Origin: Chromera velia
Taxonomy: Eukaryota; Sar; Chromeraceae
Length of the DNA: 64,000 nucleotides
Direction: 5' to 3'
Assembly: GCA_018398765.1 (NCBI GenBank)
Contig: JAHBMJ010004952.1
Span: 1-64,000, forward strand
In this document: piece by piece, positions 54,393-64,000 of the stretch
How the letters are laid out: every line of letters starts with the position of its first letter
Numbering within the stretch: the first letter of the stretch is position 1
Notes under the pieces: generated by a model
The model's database searches: none
What the model was told of the DNA's origin: nothing
Seen by the model: the letters and a program-made list of their open reading frames with translations, nothing else
Made by a program: the position numbers and the translations under genes

Positions 54393-57046
54393 TGAGGAAA
54401 ACACTCAAGCAGACCAGCAAAAGCGCAGATAGACGGACAGAGAGACAGCAAGACAGCGAGACAGCGAGACAGACAGACAGACAGACAGACAGACAGCATC
54501 AAACAACCAGACGAAAAATTAGGCAGATACACATGTGCAAACACCTGCTCGTAGGCAAAAGGATCCAGTTCCTCCCATCAACACTATCGGATCACTCACT
54601 CATTGATTCAACTCCGAAACCACATACGAGAACAGTACGGACATCTTGTCTTGAAGGAGGGAGAAAGAGAAGCAGAAGTACCTTCCTATCTGTGTGCGTC
54701 GAAAAGGTGAGAAAAGGGAAAGAGAGATCGAAAGAGATAGAGCGAGTCTGTCCAAAAGAAAGGAATTCTGAGAGGGCCAGCTTTTCTTCCTGCCTTTCTT
54801 TATGAGGTTCTATGGGAGTTCTTTTTTGCCAACAACATGTTTCAGGCGGGTTGTGGGCCGTCCGCGGCTTGTTTTGCTTTTGCGTCATTTCATGCTTGCA
54901 TTCAATCCATTCGCATTGGAGGCAGACCACCTTAGCTCAGCTGAGCTCTGTCGACAAAGAGGATCGGAGGGGGAAAGGGAAGAGGGAAAGGAGAGCAAGG
55001 GAGAAAGAGGGCCAGTTTCGCCCGACAGATGAAGTGCACTAACAGTTCCTTTCGTCACCCACAGAATTCTTAGACGACAAGGAGGGGTACGAAGATTCAT
55101 TTCCTTCCATTTATATTCCACATCAGTCAGTGGTGCCCGTCAAAATCATCTGAGAGAGAATATTCGAATCAATCAATGATATCCGTCAAACTCATCTGAG
55201 AGAGAATATTCGAATCAATCAGTGATACCCGTCAAAATCGTCAAGGAACTGTGGACTCCTCTGGCTTTTTTGATCGGGATTTCCTGATTGATTGATCAAA
55301 GTAGAGGCGGAACTCAGACAGAGAGGGTCACAGTGGGTGAGTGAATGAGTGCGTGAGCGAACGAATGGGGGCATCTTCTTGAATGCCGACTAGTGCCTTC
55401 CCTTCTTGCATTTGCACGGAGCAGAGGAGGGAGGGCGGTACGTGAAGAGTGATGTGTCGAGTCGGTTCGAGGCGTCCGATTGCATCTTCTTTCTCCTTTT
55501 CTTCTTCCTCTTCTTTTTTTCTGGGGGGGCATCAACAAATTGTCCTGTGTGTCCGAAAATCAATTGGCCGATTGTCTGCTCGAGACTTTGCAACGTGCAA
55601 GAGAGGGGGCCGGCTCCTTTTGGCTGGTCTCTTTCACTGTAATTAGGTGCTGACAAGCGACTGGGTCGACTGCATTGGTTCACTTCACCGGAAGCATTCT
55701 CGATAGATTCGAGTGGGCAAGAAGAACGGAAATGGGACGAGGATTGCGAAGAAGAACGGAAATGGGACAACAAAAGAAGGGATGGGAAGGCAAAAAGGGG
55801 ATCTGATCGATCTTTCTGCATTGGTGTGGCCTGTTTTCTCTCTGTCTTCACTTGTTTTTTTTTTTTCATTTATTCGTAGACGTGCAGTACCTAGTGCAGT
55901 ACAGAATTCGCATTGTGGCTCTGTGGGCGGAATCGCCACCGATGGCCGAGAGTTCTGTCGAGCTTTCTGTCGGGGTCAGATGGCCGAAATTCCGTTTACC
56001 CACAATCATGCAAGTCGCGAACATCTGTGCAGCGAATTTAAACTTTTCCGGTCCACGCATGCACCCCTGGAAGTCCCTCCATGGGCTTTGAGTCCCTCGT
56101 GGGCCGCCGCCCTGAAATAGATATAGAGTCTTCTACCCATTATTTGTCCTCACGTAGTCCTATCTAAGTGTGCATGTGTCAAGACCCGACCAGATACGTC
56201 GGTGCTTGTTGTTTGCAGCTAGTGAAAAATTTAGAACAACTTCAGGTTTGGACGTACAAGTGAACAGTGATGCCCACCTCTGACAAGTTGATCGTGAAAA
56301 AGCGCAATCTGGTCATCATTTAAATTCAATGCAGTACTCATAGCTTGGTGGCATGTACCCTTTATTAATTAGGACAGTGTCCAGAAAAACCATGAATCTA
56401 CAACAAACCCTGTCATATGCTTTTTTTTTCTTAATTAATTGTACTCAAAGTAAATTAATTGTAAAATATGTATTTATCATAATAACATGTATATACAATA
56501 CTATAAATTGAATTGAATTAGAGCACTGAAAGTGAATTGAATTAGAGCACTAAAAGCAGTTAAACTTTTAGCCAGTGAGCATGCCTTTTAGGCTCTGGCC
56601 AACAAACTATGGGGCATAACATGCAAGGTTCCGTTGTTTGCAATCAAAACGTATAAAAAAAGGCTAGCCCACATTGTGTAAGACAGAAATACAATTATAA
56701 AAGCGCGTAAAAGCAGTGTTCAAAGCACTAGGTTAAAATGATTAGACGTTATCCCAAAGTTTTGGTCCAAGCCTGGCCGGTGACATCATTATTATCATCA
56801 TCATCATACCCTATCGCTATCGGCCCATAATAGGCGTCTAGCATTCGGCAAGTCATGACATACAAGACAGATTGTTAATTAAATTATGGACCCTCAGTCG
56901 TAGTCTTAATTTTAATTTTATTAGACTTAACTCGTAAACCAGTACGGTTTAGATTCGATCATTATTTACTAAACTGCTTAAACGGCCTTCTTACCTAGTT
57001 TTTTGCTGTAAAACCTTCATGTCTACGTGCTCTTAAAAAACTATTA
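54393..57046. other. Intergenic region downstream of the globin-channel gene
   Basis: No further gene is recognised. Local features are (AGAC)n at about 54464-54495, a 46-bp unit repeated about 2.5 times at 55137-55245 (ATCTGAGAGAGAATATTCGA), a duplicated AAGAACGGAAATGGGAC at about 55720-55770, an open stretch at 55880-56120 without family features, AT-rich DNA at 56400-56560, and a dispersed repeat copy at about 56813-56860. Confidence 0.5.
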
Positions 57047-57061
57047 CCATACATGATGATG

Positions 57062-58055
57062 CAGCTAGTGAGGACCAGTGTGAGGAAGTCAGGCAGTCAA
57101 AAGAAAAGAGGCAGTTAGGATGGCTGACGGCCACCCCCCTGAAGGAACACGGAATGAATCTCAGCCCAGACGAATTCCGAGATGCGATGACAATCCGATA
57201 CCAGGGGAGGGTAGGGGGGGAGAAGAGCAGATGTGAGGGATGTGGGGGAAGGTGGAGTCTGTAACATGCCCTTAACTGCCCAGTCGGGGGACTGCCGACG
57301 CTGCGATATGACGAAGTCAACCGTACGTGGGCGAGTCTAGCAGCGGAAGCATACCCCGCGGGAGCGGTCCATGCAAAGGAGCCGATCATTAGGGAGGAAG
57401 GGGAGGTGCAGGGATGTCCGGCGCTAGGAGGAAGGGGAGGTGCAGGGATGTCCGGCACTAAGGGGGGACTTCCAAGTCCGGGGGGCCTATGCTCCACAAA
57501 GGCTGGCAATTTTCGACACCAGGGTGATAAACCCACATGCCGCCTCGAGGGAGAAGGTGACCTGGACTCAAGCCCTCAAAGCAGCAGTAGAAGAAAAGAA
57601 GAGGAAACATGGGCAGGCAAGCGCGGACAGAGGGTGCGACTTCACTCCACTCGTGAGCGCGGTCGATGGGACGATGGAGGGGGAGGCAAAGATGTTCTTG
57701 AAGAGGGTGGCAGAGCGATTGAGTGAGAAATGGGGGCAACATGTGAGCAAAACATGCGGCCGGATCCGAGCCCAACTGCAGATTGCCCACCTGAAAGCGG
57801 CAAGCGCGTGCATTCGGGGGACCAGAGGAGTGCAAGGGGAGGGCTGGGAGGAAGGAGGAGTAGGCAGTGCACTGGTTATGACTGAGGGGTAGGAAGTACT
57901 TAGCAAATGCCGAAGAAGGCATTCAGATGGAGGAGCGTCAAGTATGAGGTCGCATGAGAGAGAGAGCTAGTAGCGAGAGCAGTAACTAGGACAGAAGGAA
58001 GAGATGAAAGACGTATAGGCCAGACGCTAGGAACAAACTTTAAGTCAATGCCCCC
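57062..58055 (+). mobile_element. 5'-truncated non-LTR retrotransposon fragment 2
   Basis: The fragment is flanked by a perfect 15-bp target duplication CCATACATGATGATG (57047-57061 and 58056-58070). The frame near its start reads a cysteine/histidine zinc-binding block (CEGCGG, then HALNC, GGLPTLRYDEVNRTW) typical of the C-terminus of LINE reverse-transcriptase proteins. It continues with the same distal domain as fragment 1 ([56 protein letters not shown]). A stop interrupts the zinc block, and a 36-bp unit is duplicated at about 57391-57460. It ends in TTAAGTCAATG plus a C-run. It is dead on arrival by 5' truncation. Confidence 0.92.
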
Positions 58056-58404
58056 CCATACATGATGATGATGACGGTATTACAGTTCTTATACTTAAAA
58101 AATTAATTAGCAAGAATGCAATGAGATACATTCTAGAATATATCACTTAAAAGCTAGCCTATCAAGCATGAATAGCTATGTGTGTAGGTAGCTATAGGTA
58201 GGGAGATCAAAGTCTGATGACTTGCATCAAACTTTGTGATTTTATCTGATTTCTTCACTGCCAGGCTCTTACACACATATGAAACATATGTTTGATCACT
58301 GTGTATGACGATTATTTGGATACAGACAACGACCCTTCTGTCGAGGCGTTTCCTTTCAATCCCGAGCAATTGAATTTGACAATACACCCCAATCGGCAAA
58401 GTTC

Positions 58405-59844
58405 TTAGTACCGCAGCAAGAGAAGCTCCACCATTTCCCGCGACCTTGAGAGCTGTACAGCAAGCTGATGGGGAGTATTCCCATCCTCATTGCGGGCTTG
58501 CAGGTTGGCCCCTCTTTCAACCAGACACCGCACGACATCCGTTGCACCCCAGTACACAGCTCTATGGAGAGCGGTTTCACCCTCTGAACCTCGAGCATTC
58601 ACATCGGCTCCACCGTCCATGAGAATATCCAAAATCGTCCGCACAGACGAAATGAAGCTCTCGTCTCTGTAGGAAGCCCTGTAAGGACTTCGGGGCATGG
58701 CGAGGTTTAGTGTGGTCTCGCTCTGCCCGTCTTGCTTGTTGACATCTGCACCGTTTTCAACCAGGAGCTTTACATGCTGGGGTCTGGTTCTGGCTGCAGC
58801 GCTCATTAAGGCTGTCCATCCATCTCTATCAACAGCATTGATGTCAACCCCACGAGATACAGAGAGCAATAAAAGCTCTTCAAACTCGTGCCAGGAGAAG
58901 AAGTGAACGAGGGACTCCTCTTTGAAACTCGGTCGAACGGTGATCTTCATATCAGCCACTTCCGAAGTTTTCTTGACAAGTTCATTGAAAGCCCCGCGAA
59001 TGGCAGAGCGCAAAACAGGATCACCGTTCTGAGGCTTGTAGTCCAGTCTCAATCAAGACCTGCGGTCAAAGGTCGCACTTTCAGGATCGAGTTGTCTCTC
59101 TGCAGCCTCGCACGCGAAGACAAGCGCTTTCTTCCACAGGTTTCCATCTGAGCCGACTGTATTCGGATCTGCCCCCTCTGCAACCAGGGACCAAACCATG
59201 TCCCAACGGCGCAGACGACAGGCAACGATCACAACCGTATCCCCAGCGGCTACACCCCTGACACCGTTAGGGAGAGGTGGCACCTGCCCTGCCCTCACCT
59301 CAAAGTCCGGATGATCATTCAAAATCATCTCAAACGCTTCTCTATGGTTCGCACGCACAGTCCTCATGAGGGCAGTCTGACCCTCAAAAAGGCTGTTCAC
59401 GTATGCACCTGCCTTAAGACATAGACGGAAATCGTCCCCGCTACTCTCACCCCTGATGAACTCAGAGAGTCTCTGTTGAGTGGTCTTTGCTGATACAGGT
59501 CGAAAAGCACGTACCACATCGCCAACCCCCATCTCATGAAGCGAACCTACGTCAATTCTGACGTGTCTGCTCATCACCTCCCCTAGCTGCCCCTTCATTT
59601 TCCTGGAGAAATCTTTGATGGTCTTTTCGAGTCCCTCAAGAGCAGCCAAGTCCTCAGGGCGCACGCGGGGCACATCTGCTGCGGCCGCAGCTGCACCTGC
59701 TGAAGAGTCAGCTGCTCCCTCTGCCCTGAGGGTCATTTCGACGAGATCGATCTGGTACTTGAAGGTACTTGCGACGGAAGCTTGCAACGACTTCAGGCGC
59801 TCCACGTACCCTTCGACTGTGTCCTCCATCTTGATCAATTGCAT
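58405..59844 (-). pseudogene. Ankyrin-repeat family member 4, one in-frame TGA
   Basis: The frame runs from ATG 59844 (or the second ATG at 59829, MEDTVEGYVERLK, which aligns with the family start) to the stop at 58405. The only break is a TGA at 59053-59055, between FDRRS and LRLDYKPQNGD. The rest keeps full ankyrin wording: GADVNKQDGQSETTLNLA, GADVNARGSEGETALHRA and GANLQARNEDGNTPHQLAV. It is more diverged from copy 3 than copy 2 is, so it is an older paralog. It could be a young pseudogene, a sequencing error, or a gene with stop readthrough. Other genes here use TGA as a normal stop, so recoding is unlikely. Confidence 0.8.
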
Positions 59845-59849
59845 GTGTT

Positions 59850-60980
59850 GCCGGAGGGAAAAGGGGTCGTTCAGAAGCTATGGATCATCACATTTGAGAG
59901 ACTCAGGCCACTGTGATAGAAGAAAAGATGAGGATGACACCGCGGAAACCGTGATATTCACCTCAGATCGACGGTTATGTTATATCATCGACCTCCATAT
60001 ATAAATTAACAATTGCGCATGCATGCATGCATGCATGCATGCACGCGTGCGTGTCGATCAAAAAATTGTATCACCGCAAGTTCAATTATAAGTGTTCGCG
60101 CGCGAATAAGGTGCGCGCAAAGGTAAGCGCGAGAATGAAGTTTGTTCGTCCTCGGCGGGTAAGGGTGGCTATGCAATGGTTTTTATAGCTATCGTATCGA
60201 AATCTGCATGATTTTTTAATGACTCATCACTTTCAAAATATCAGTATCAATGATGATTCGATACCGACGAAGACGCTTGGGCATTTGAGAGGACTGGAAG
60301 GAAATTTTAGGTAGAGAGGGAGGGGGGGGGGAAAGGGAGTCTGAAAGAATAAGGGAGTAGGAATGGCAAAAGACTTGGCAGAAAGAAAAAAGAAGAATTC
60401 ATTAAAACATTTCACAGCCTGCTCTTCAAATTCTGTACCAAACAGTTTAGTTCAAATAAAAAACATATACAATTCTTAATGCAACAACCCATGCAACAAT
60501 TTTGCAATGTACACTTGAACAACAGTTGTTCACGGCTGTTTACCTATTGAGTACCACGATACATTAAAAAAAAATCTATGAAAAAGAAGTTTTTCTAATC
60601 TTTTATTTTTTAAAAATGTTGTGCAGGGCTGTGCAGGGCCTAGGGGCATGTGGGGGCATGAAGTTGCCATGAACTGGCCACATTCAAAGAAATGGAGATA
60701 AATTAGATTTAAAATCATACCAAAAGTAAATTCTCATTATACTAAAGATGTAGGTCCTGAATATTTAGTATGAGAGTAAAATGTTGCATGGGTTTAAGAC
60801 TTCGATTGTTTATTACGACAGTCAATCCAACGCGTATAGTTTGATATTAATATACAACCTCAACTGGGAAAATTCAATATGTTTTCATTTTCAAACAAAC
60901 AGACTTGGACTCTTATCAGAATCTACCAATATACCAACAATAAACCGACTAGATCGAGAAGCAATTGGATTTTCTTGAGC
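59850..60980. other. Intergenic DNA with (GCAT)n
   Basis: (GCAT)n at about 60016-60044, a GC palindrome-rich patch at 60095-60125 (TTCGCGCGCGAA), then AT-rich DNA without frames. Nothing else is recognised. Confidence 0.5.
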
Positions 60981-60988
60981 TTTCATTC

Positions 60989-62585
60989 CTATGATGGACA
61001 CCACAGCGCCACATTGATGCACGCAGAGGCAAACATGTTCCACCTGGGATTGAACGCCAAAGCCAGAGGAGTGCCTTGGTGCCCTCCCAAAGCGTGGGCC
61101 CACTTGTCACTCGCCACAGGTACCTGAGACCCCGGCACTTCTGCCAGGGCCCCTCGTTCTGCATCTCCCGCCGCCTTCGCAAGGACGTCCCTGACGTTCC
61201 ACATGTGCACATTCCCGTCCTGACCCCCTGCACGCGCGTGGTCGTTCATATGGCAACACACACATGCAGTACATTCAGTTCTGAACCCCACTAGGTGTTT
61301 GCCCGTTTGAGAAATAATCTCTTGCATACTGAAAGAAGAATGGCAATTCACCCATGCACCTCATTGCGTGCTCGTTTTTCAACATTTTTCTCGCGAAGTA
61401 ACTGCCAAGTCCTGCAGGCCATCCAGACCAATAACCCAAAGCGAGAAAGAAGACTGACCGCACAGAAGAAAGTTGCCGTCCGGAGAGAAGACAGGCCGCC
61501 CAGGCGACCTGTGTCGCGTCAGGTTGTGCTGGGGAATTCCGAAGGGGAATTGACACTCCTGCGGAATTAAGGAGGAAGCATGCATTAATTTTGATACAGA
61601 ATTCTTTTTCTGTATGAAAATAAATGTGTGAAAATTAATGCGTGCTGGGGAATTCCGAGTGGAAACTGACACTCCTGGGGGAGGAGGGGGCTGGCATCAG
61701 AAGAGGCAGAAGGAAAATCATTCGGTCGGAGAGGATGCAGTCAACGAAGCAAAGTGAGGTAGACGACTGGACTGACAGTCTCTCTCTCTCTCATTCTCGG
61801 ACAGCCTCAGAGGGCGAAGAGAGTACACGAATGTCATTGGGCTATTCAGCTTTCCATCCATCGGTCTGCATGAGTCGAACAGCGTGACCGCATGTCAATG
61901 AACTGTCTGGCTGACAGACAGACTGACTGACCACTCTCTTTGTGACAGAATTGATCAACAGAAGCTGGTGACTGTCCGTCGCCGCCAACACGCAGCAGCT
62001 GTGGGGGTCCCACGTCAGGGCCTGCATGAATGCATGCATGGGTGCACGCCAAAGCACAATTGAGGGAAATGGAGAGATAGATTTGTACCGACCAATACTG
62101 CGGTCTTTTTGTCTCTTACCTCTTATAATGTTCCTCCACTCTCCTTCCTCGAGAGAATTCATGTGAACAGACCAAAGACATGCCTCGATCGTTTGTGGGG
62201 TGTGTGGGAGAAAAGAGGGGCTACTGATGGAGGAGTTGTGATATCATTCGTTTTCTGCATCTCCTTCTCTCTCTCTCTCTCTCTCTCTCTCCCTCTTCCA
62301 CACATGCACACCGAACGGAAAATGAATTATCGGAATGCCCCATCCAACCACGAGACACCACTCCCTTGCGCCAAATAAGCACGCGACCATCGTTGACATT
62401 CTCTGCAGATCGAGGGGGTGGGTATGCAAAAGTGTGACTGTCACAAAGGAACCTGAGGGAAAAGAAAGGAAATTCAAACGAGCCACCGACAGACCGACCG
62501 ACCCACCGTTATTTCAGCGTCCGATGGCATAACGACTCCAGAGAGGTCACAGATCCCATACGGTTGCATCTGCAGCCAGACGGCA

Positions 62586-62616
<31 letters not shown>

Positions 62617-62994
62617 GTGTGTCTGTCCGTTTAACTCTCTGTAGGTCATGCTTGCCTGTCTGTCTGTCCGTATGTGTGTCTGTGTGTCTGTCTGTTCGAA
62701 ATCCTGTCCGCCTGCCTGAATGGATCAACGCATTCCTCTACCCAGCCTCACCTCTCCCCCCTTCCACCGACCCACCAACCCAGTTTCTACAGTCGTAGAA
62801 CCGAATGATTTTGTCCCCCAAAGAGACGGCGCTCACGGTCCCTGCAAAAAAAAAAAAAAACACATGAGGGAACAACGTGGACTGAAAGGAAAACAATCTT
62901 CTGGTCCCTTCCCCCCACCAACATTTCCCACAGAGGACTCACGCTGCGTCCCTGCGAGATCTTCCCCATTCTCAGCAAAGAGAGAGCGAAACAT
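60989..62994 (-). CDS. WDR82/Swd2-like WD40 protein, shortened
   Basis: Seven minus-strand exons join with matching phases: 62994-62943, 62841-62780, 62569-62503, 62402-62317, 62021-61932, 61558-61459 and 61227-60989 (696 nt, 231 residues). The C-terminus DGNVHMWN plus FNPRWNMFASACINVALW matches the WDR82 end (DGKIHVWN and FNPKFMTFASACSNMAFW in the human protein). The N-terminal FRSLFAENGED and IIRFYDCRNW also align, as does ALTWDPHSCCVLAATDSHQL with blade 5. WDR82 is a subunit of the Set1/COMPASS H3K4 methyltransferase and of PNUTS-PP1 termination complexes in the nucleus. Human WDR82 has 313 residues. About two central blades are missing between exons 62402-62317 and 62021-61932, where only 295 bp of non-coding sequence is seen. 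The exon ends at 62317 and 62503 are the least certain. Confidence 0.8.
61525..61679 (-). repeat. Duplicated acceptor and exon start in the WDR82-like gene
   Basis: The first 34 bases of exon 61558-61459, with their acceptor, recur at 61674-61641 with about six differences (GAGTGTCA then GGAATTCCCCAGCA in both). The outer copy has no open continuation beyond the duplicated part, so the inner one is taken as functional. Confidence 0.8.
62577..62700. repeat. (CA)n, (CG)n and (GT)n microsatellites in intron
   Basis: Simple repeats lie between exons 62841-62780 and 62569-62503. Confidence 0.9.
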
Positions 62995-63014
62995 TGACAC
63001 GACTCCCTCTTTAT

Positions 63015-63125
63015 TCAATTAACATCATTCTGTTTCACTTCTCCTTCAACGCTCTTTGACCGCCGTCTCTCGGCCTCCTCCTTCGCTTCATTCCAGAAAT
63101 CTTCCGTCCGAGAGTTCTCATGCAT
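63015..63125 (-). CDS. Possible uORF before the WDR82-like gene
   Basis: A 36-codon frame from ATG 63125 to TGA 63015-63017 is highly charged (TEDFWNEAKEEAERRRSKS) and stops 20 bases before the WDR82-like ATG. It may be an upstream ORF in the same transcript, or the tail of another gene, since AATAAA overlaps its stop. Unproven. Confidence 0.3.
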   Translation of the reverse strand: MHENSRTEDFWNEAKEEAERRRSKSVEGEVKQNDVN

Positions 63126-63407
63126 TTTTTTCCTGTCCTCGTCTGTTCTTCTCTCTTCTCCCTTCTCCTCTCCTTCTCTTGTTTCAGGCTTGCGTTGCAA
63201 TCTGTGGCGATTCACCCGTACCGCTCTTGACTCCCGGACTGCCTCCCCCCCTGCACCCACCCATGCACCCACCCTGAGGTTCGATAGCGGCACACGTCTG
63301 CGTGTGTGCTGATCCGCCCCCCGCACCTCCCATGGAGGAAGCGGAGACAGGAGAGGGGTCGTGAGCGTCTGTGGAGGACCTGAAGGCACGCACGCACATA
63401 CACACAC

Positions 63408-63449
<42 letters not shown>

Positions 63450-63685
63450 CCCGGAGAGAGAGAGAGAGAGAGAGAGAGCATGGGCATACATGCGAGCCAT
63501 GACAAATTTGAATGTCCCTCCCTTCACACAGGTACGATAGCTCGAAAATGAGGGAAGGCAGGGAGAGATGTGCGTGCGTCAACTGCCTCATTCGATCTCT
63601 ACGAGAACTTATTTTCTTGTTGAAATATGAATTCAGAGAACAAGTATATATACGCAATGAATGATCACATGCATATATGTGCCAG
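63126..63685. repeat. Low-complexity DNA with (CA)n and (GA)n
   Basis: (CA)n at about 63397-63447 and (GA)n at 63454-63478. The rest shows no recognisable gene. Confidence 0.7.
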
Positions 63686-63686
63686 G

Positions 63687-64000
63687 ACGAACACACATAC
63701 ACATGCAACCACCCCGACCTGAGGATGTACGAAGGAAGGGACACGAACACACATGCACCTGCAACCACCCCGACCTGAGGATGTACGAAGGAAGGGACAC
63801 GAACACATATGCACATGCAACCACCCCGACCTGAGGATGTACGAAGGAAGGGACACGAACACACATGCACATGCAACCACCCCGACCTGAGGATGTACGA
63901 AGGAAGGGACACGAACACACATGCACATGCAACCACCCCGACCTGAGGATGTACGAAGGAAGGGACACGAACACACATGCACATGCAACCACCCCGACCT
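63687..64000. repeat. 56-bp minisatellite running off the window
   Basis: GAGGATGTACGAAGGAAGGG recurs exactly every 56 bp at 63721, 63777, 63833, 63889 and 63945. At least 5.5 copies are present and differ by few bases. The open frames here exist because the unit lacks stops in several frames. Confidence 0.97.

Noticed and set aside
55713-56120. 135-codon frame at 55.7-56.1 kb
   Set aside because: It starts in a duplicated lysine-rich repeat, lacks any family pattern and has no consistent splice partners.
59053-59055. Genome-wide TGA reassignment
   Set aside because: TGA is used as an apparent ordinary stop elsewhere in the window, and conserved tryptophans in RAB4 and the channels use TGG.
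63687-64000. CRISPR array
   Set aside because: The 56-bp units are contiguous without unique spacers, and the genome is eukaryotic. It is a minisatellite.
1-64000. tRNA genes
   Set aside because: I looked for B-box sequences with a plausible cloverleaf by eye and found none. A tRNAscan-type search would be needed to be sure.

Overview
The window is nuclear DNA from a protist with spliced genes. The signs are GT-AG introns, several in multi-exon genes of 10-16 kb, long (CA)n, (AGAC)n and (TTTC)n microsatellites, a Pol III type 5S rRNA gene, hAT-like DNA transposons and 5'-truncated non-LTR retrotransposon copies. The gene content (Rab4, WDR82-like, TRP-like channels fused to sensor domains, a dispersed ankyrin family) suggests an alveolate alga, most likely a chromerid such as Chromera. 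That last step is inference. I see no dinoflagellate spliced-leader sequence, and the introns are ordinary GT-AG.

Layout. 0-2.4 kb is microsatellite DNA. 2.5-3.1 kb holds an intronless RAB4 gene (-), followed by a 5S rRNA gene (+) with a 7-bp tandem duplication. 4.0-7.4 kb is an ankyrin pseudogene (+). 7.4-17.2 kb is a transposon cluster: a MITE-like element, a 5.4-kb hAT-like element that contains a second hAT-like element, then an ankyrin pseudogene (-) split near its start codon by a third hAT-like copy. 17.2-23.8 kb is gene-poor, with a (CA)n block and a LINE fragment. 23.8-33.9 kb carries a large minus-strand gene whose exons join WD40 propellers, a six-helix TRP-like channel and a C-terminal Nudix domain. 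35.2-36.6 kb has the only intact ankyrin paralog (+). 38.1-54.4 kb carries a plus-strand gene that I could resolve into 41 exons with every phase consistent (4,098 nt, 1,365 aa). It encodes three globin-like domains fused to a TRP-like channel. 57.0-58.1 kb is a second LINE fragment with a 15-bp target duplication. 58.4-59.8 kb is a fourth ankyrin paralog (-) with one in-frame TGA. 61.0-63.0 kb is a shortened WDR82/Swd2-like gene (-). A 56-bp minisatellite runs off the right edge.

The two channel genes lie head to head about 4 kb apart, with only the ankyrin gene between them. One would read haem ligands (globins) and the other a nucleotide-type ligand (Nudix, as in TRPM2). Both domain assignments come from residues visible in the sequence. 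The sensing roles are hypotheses. Splice donors in this region are often GTCAGT and run directly into GTCA repeats, which is a striking local feature of gene structure.
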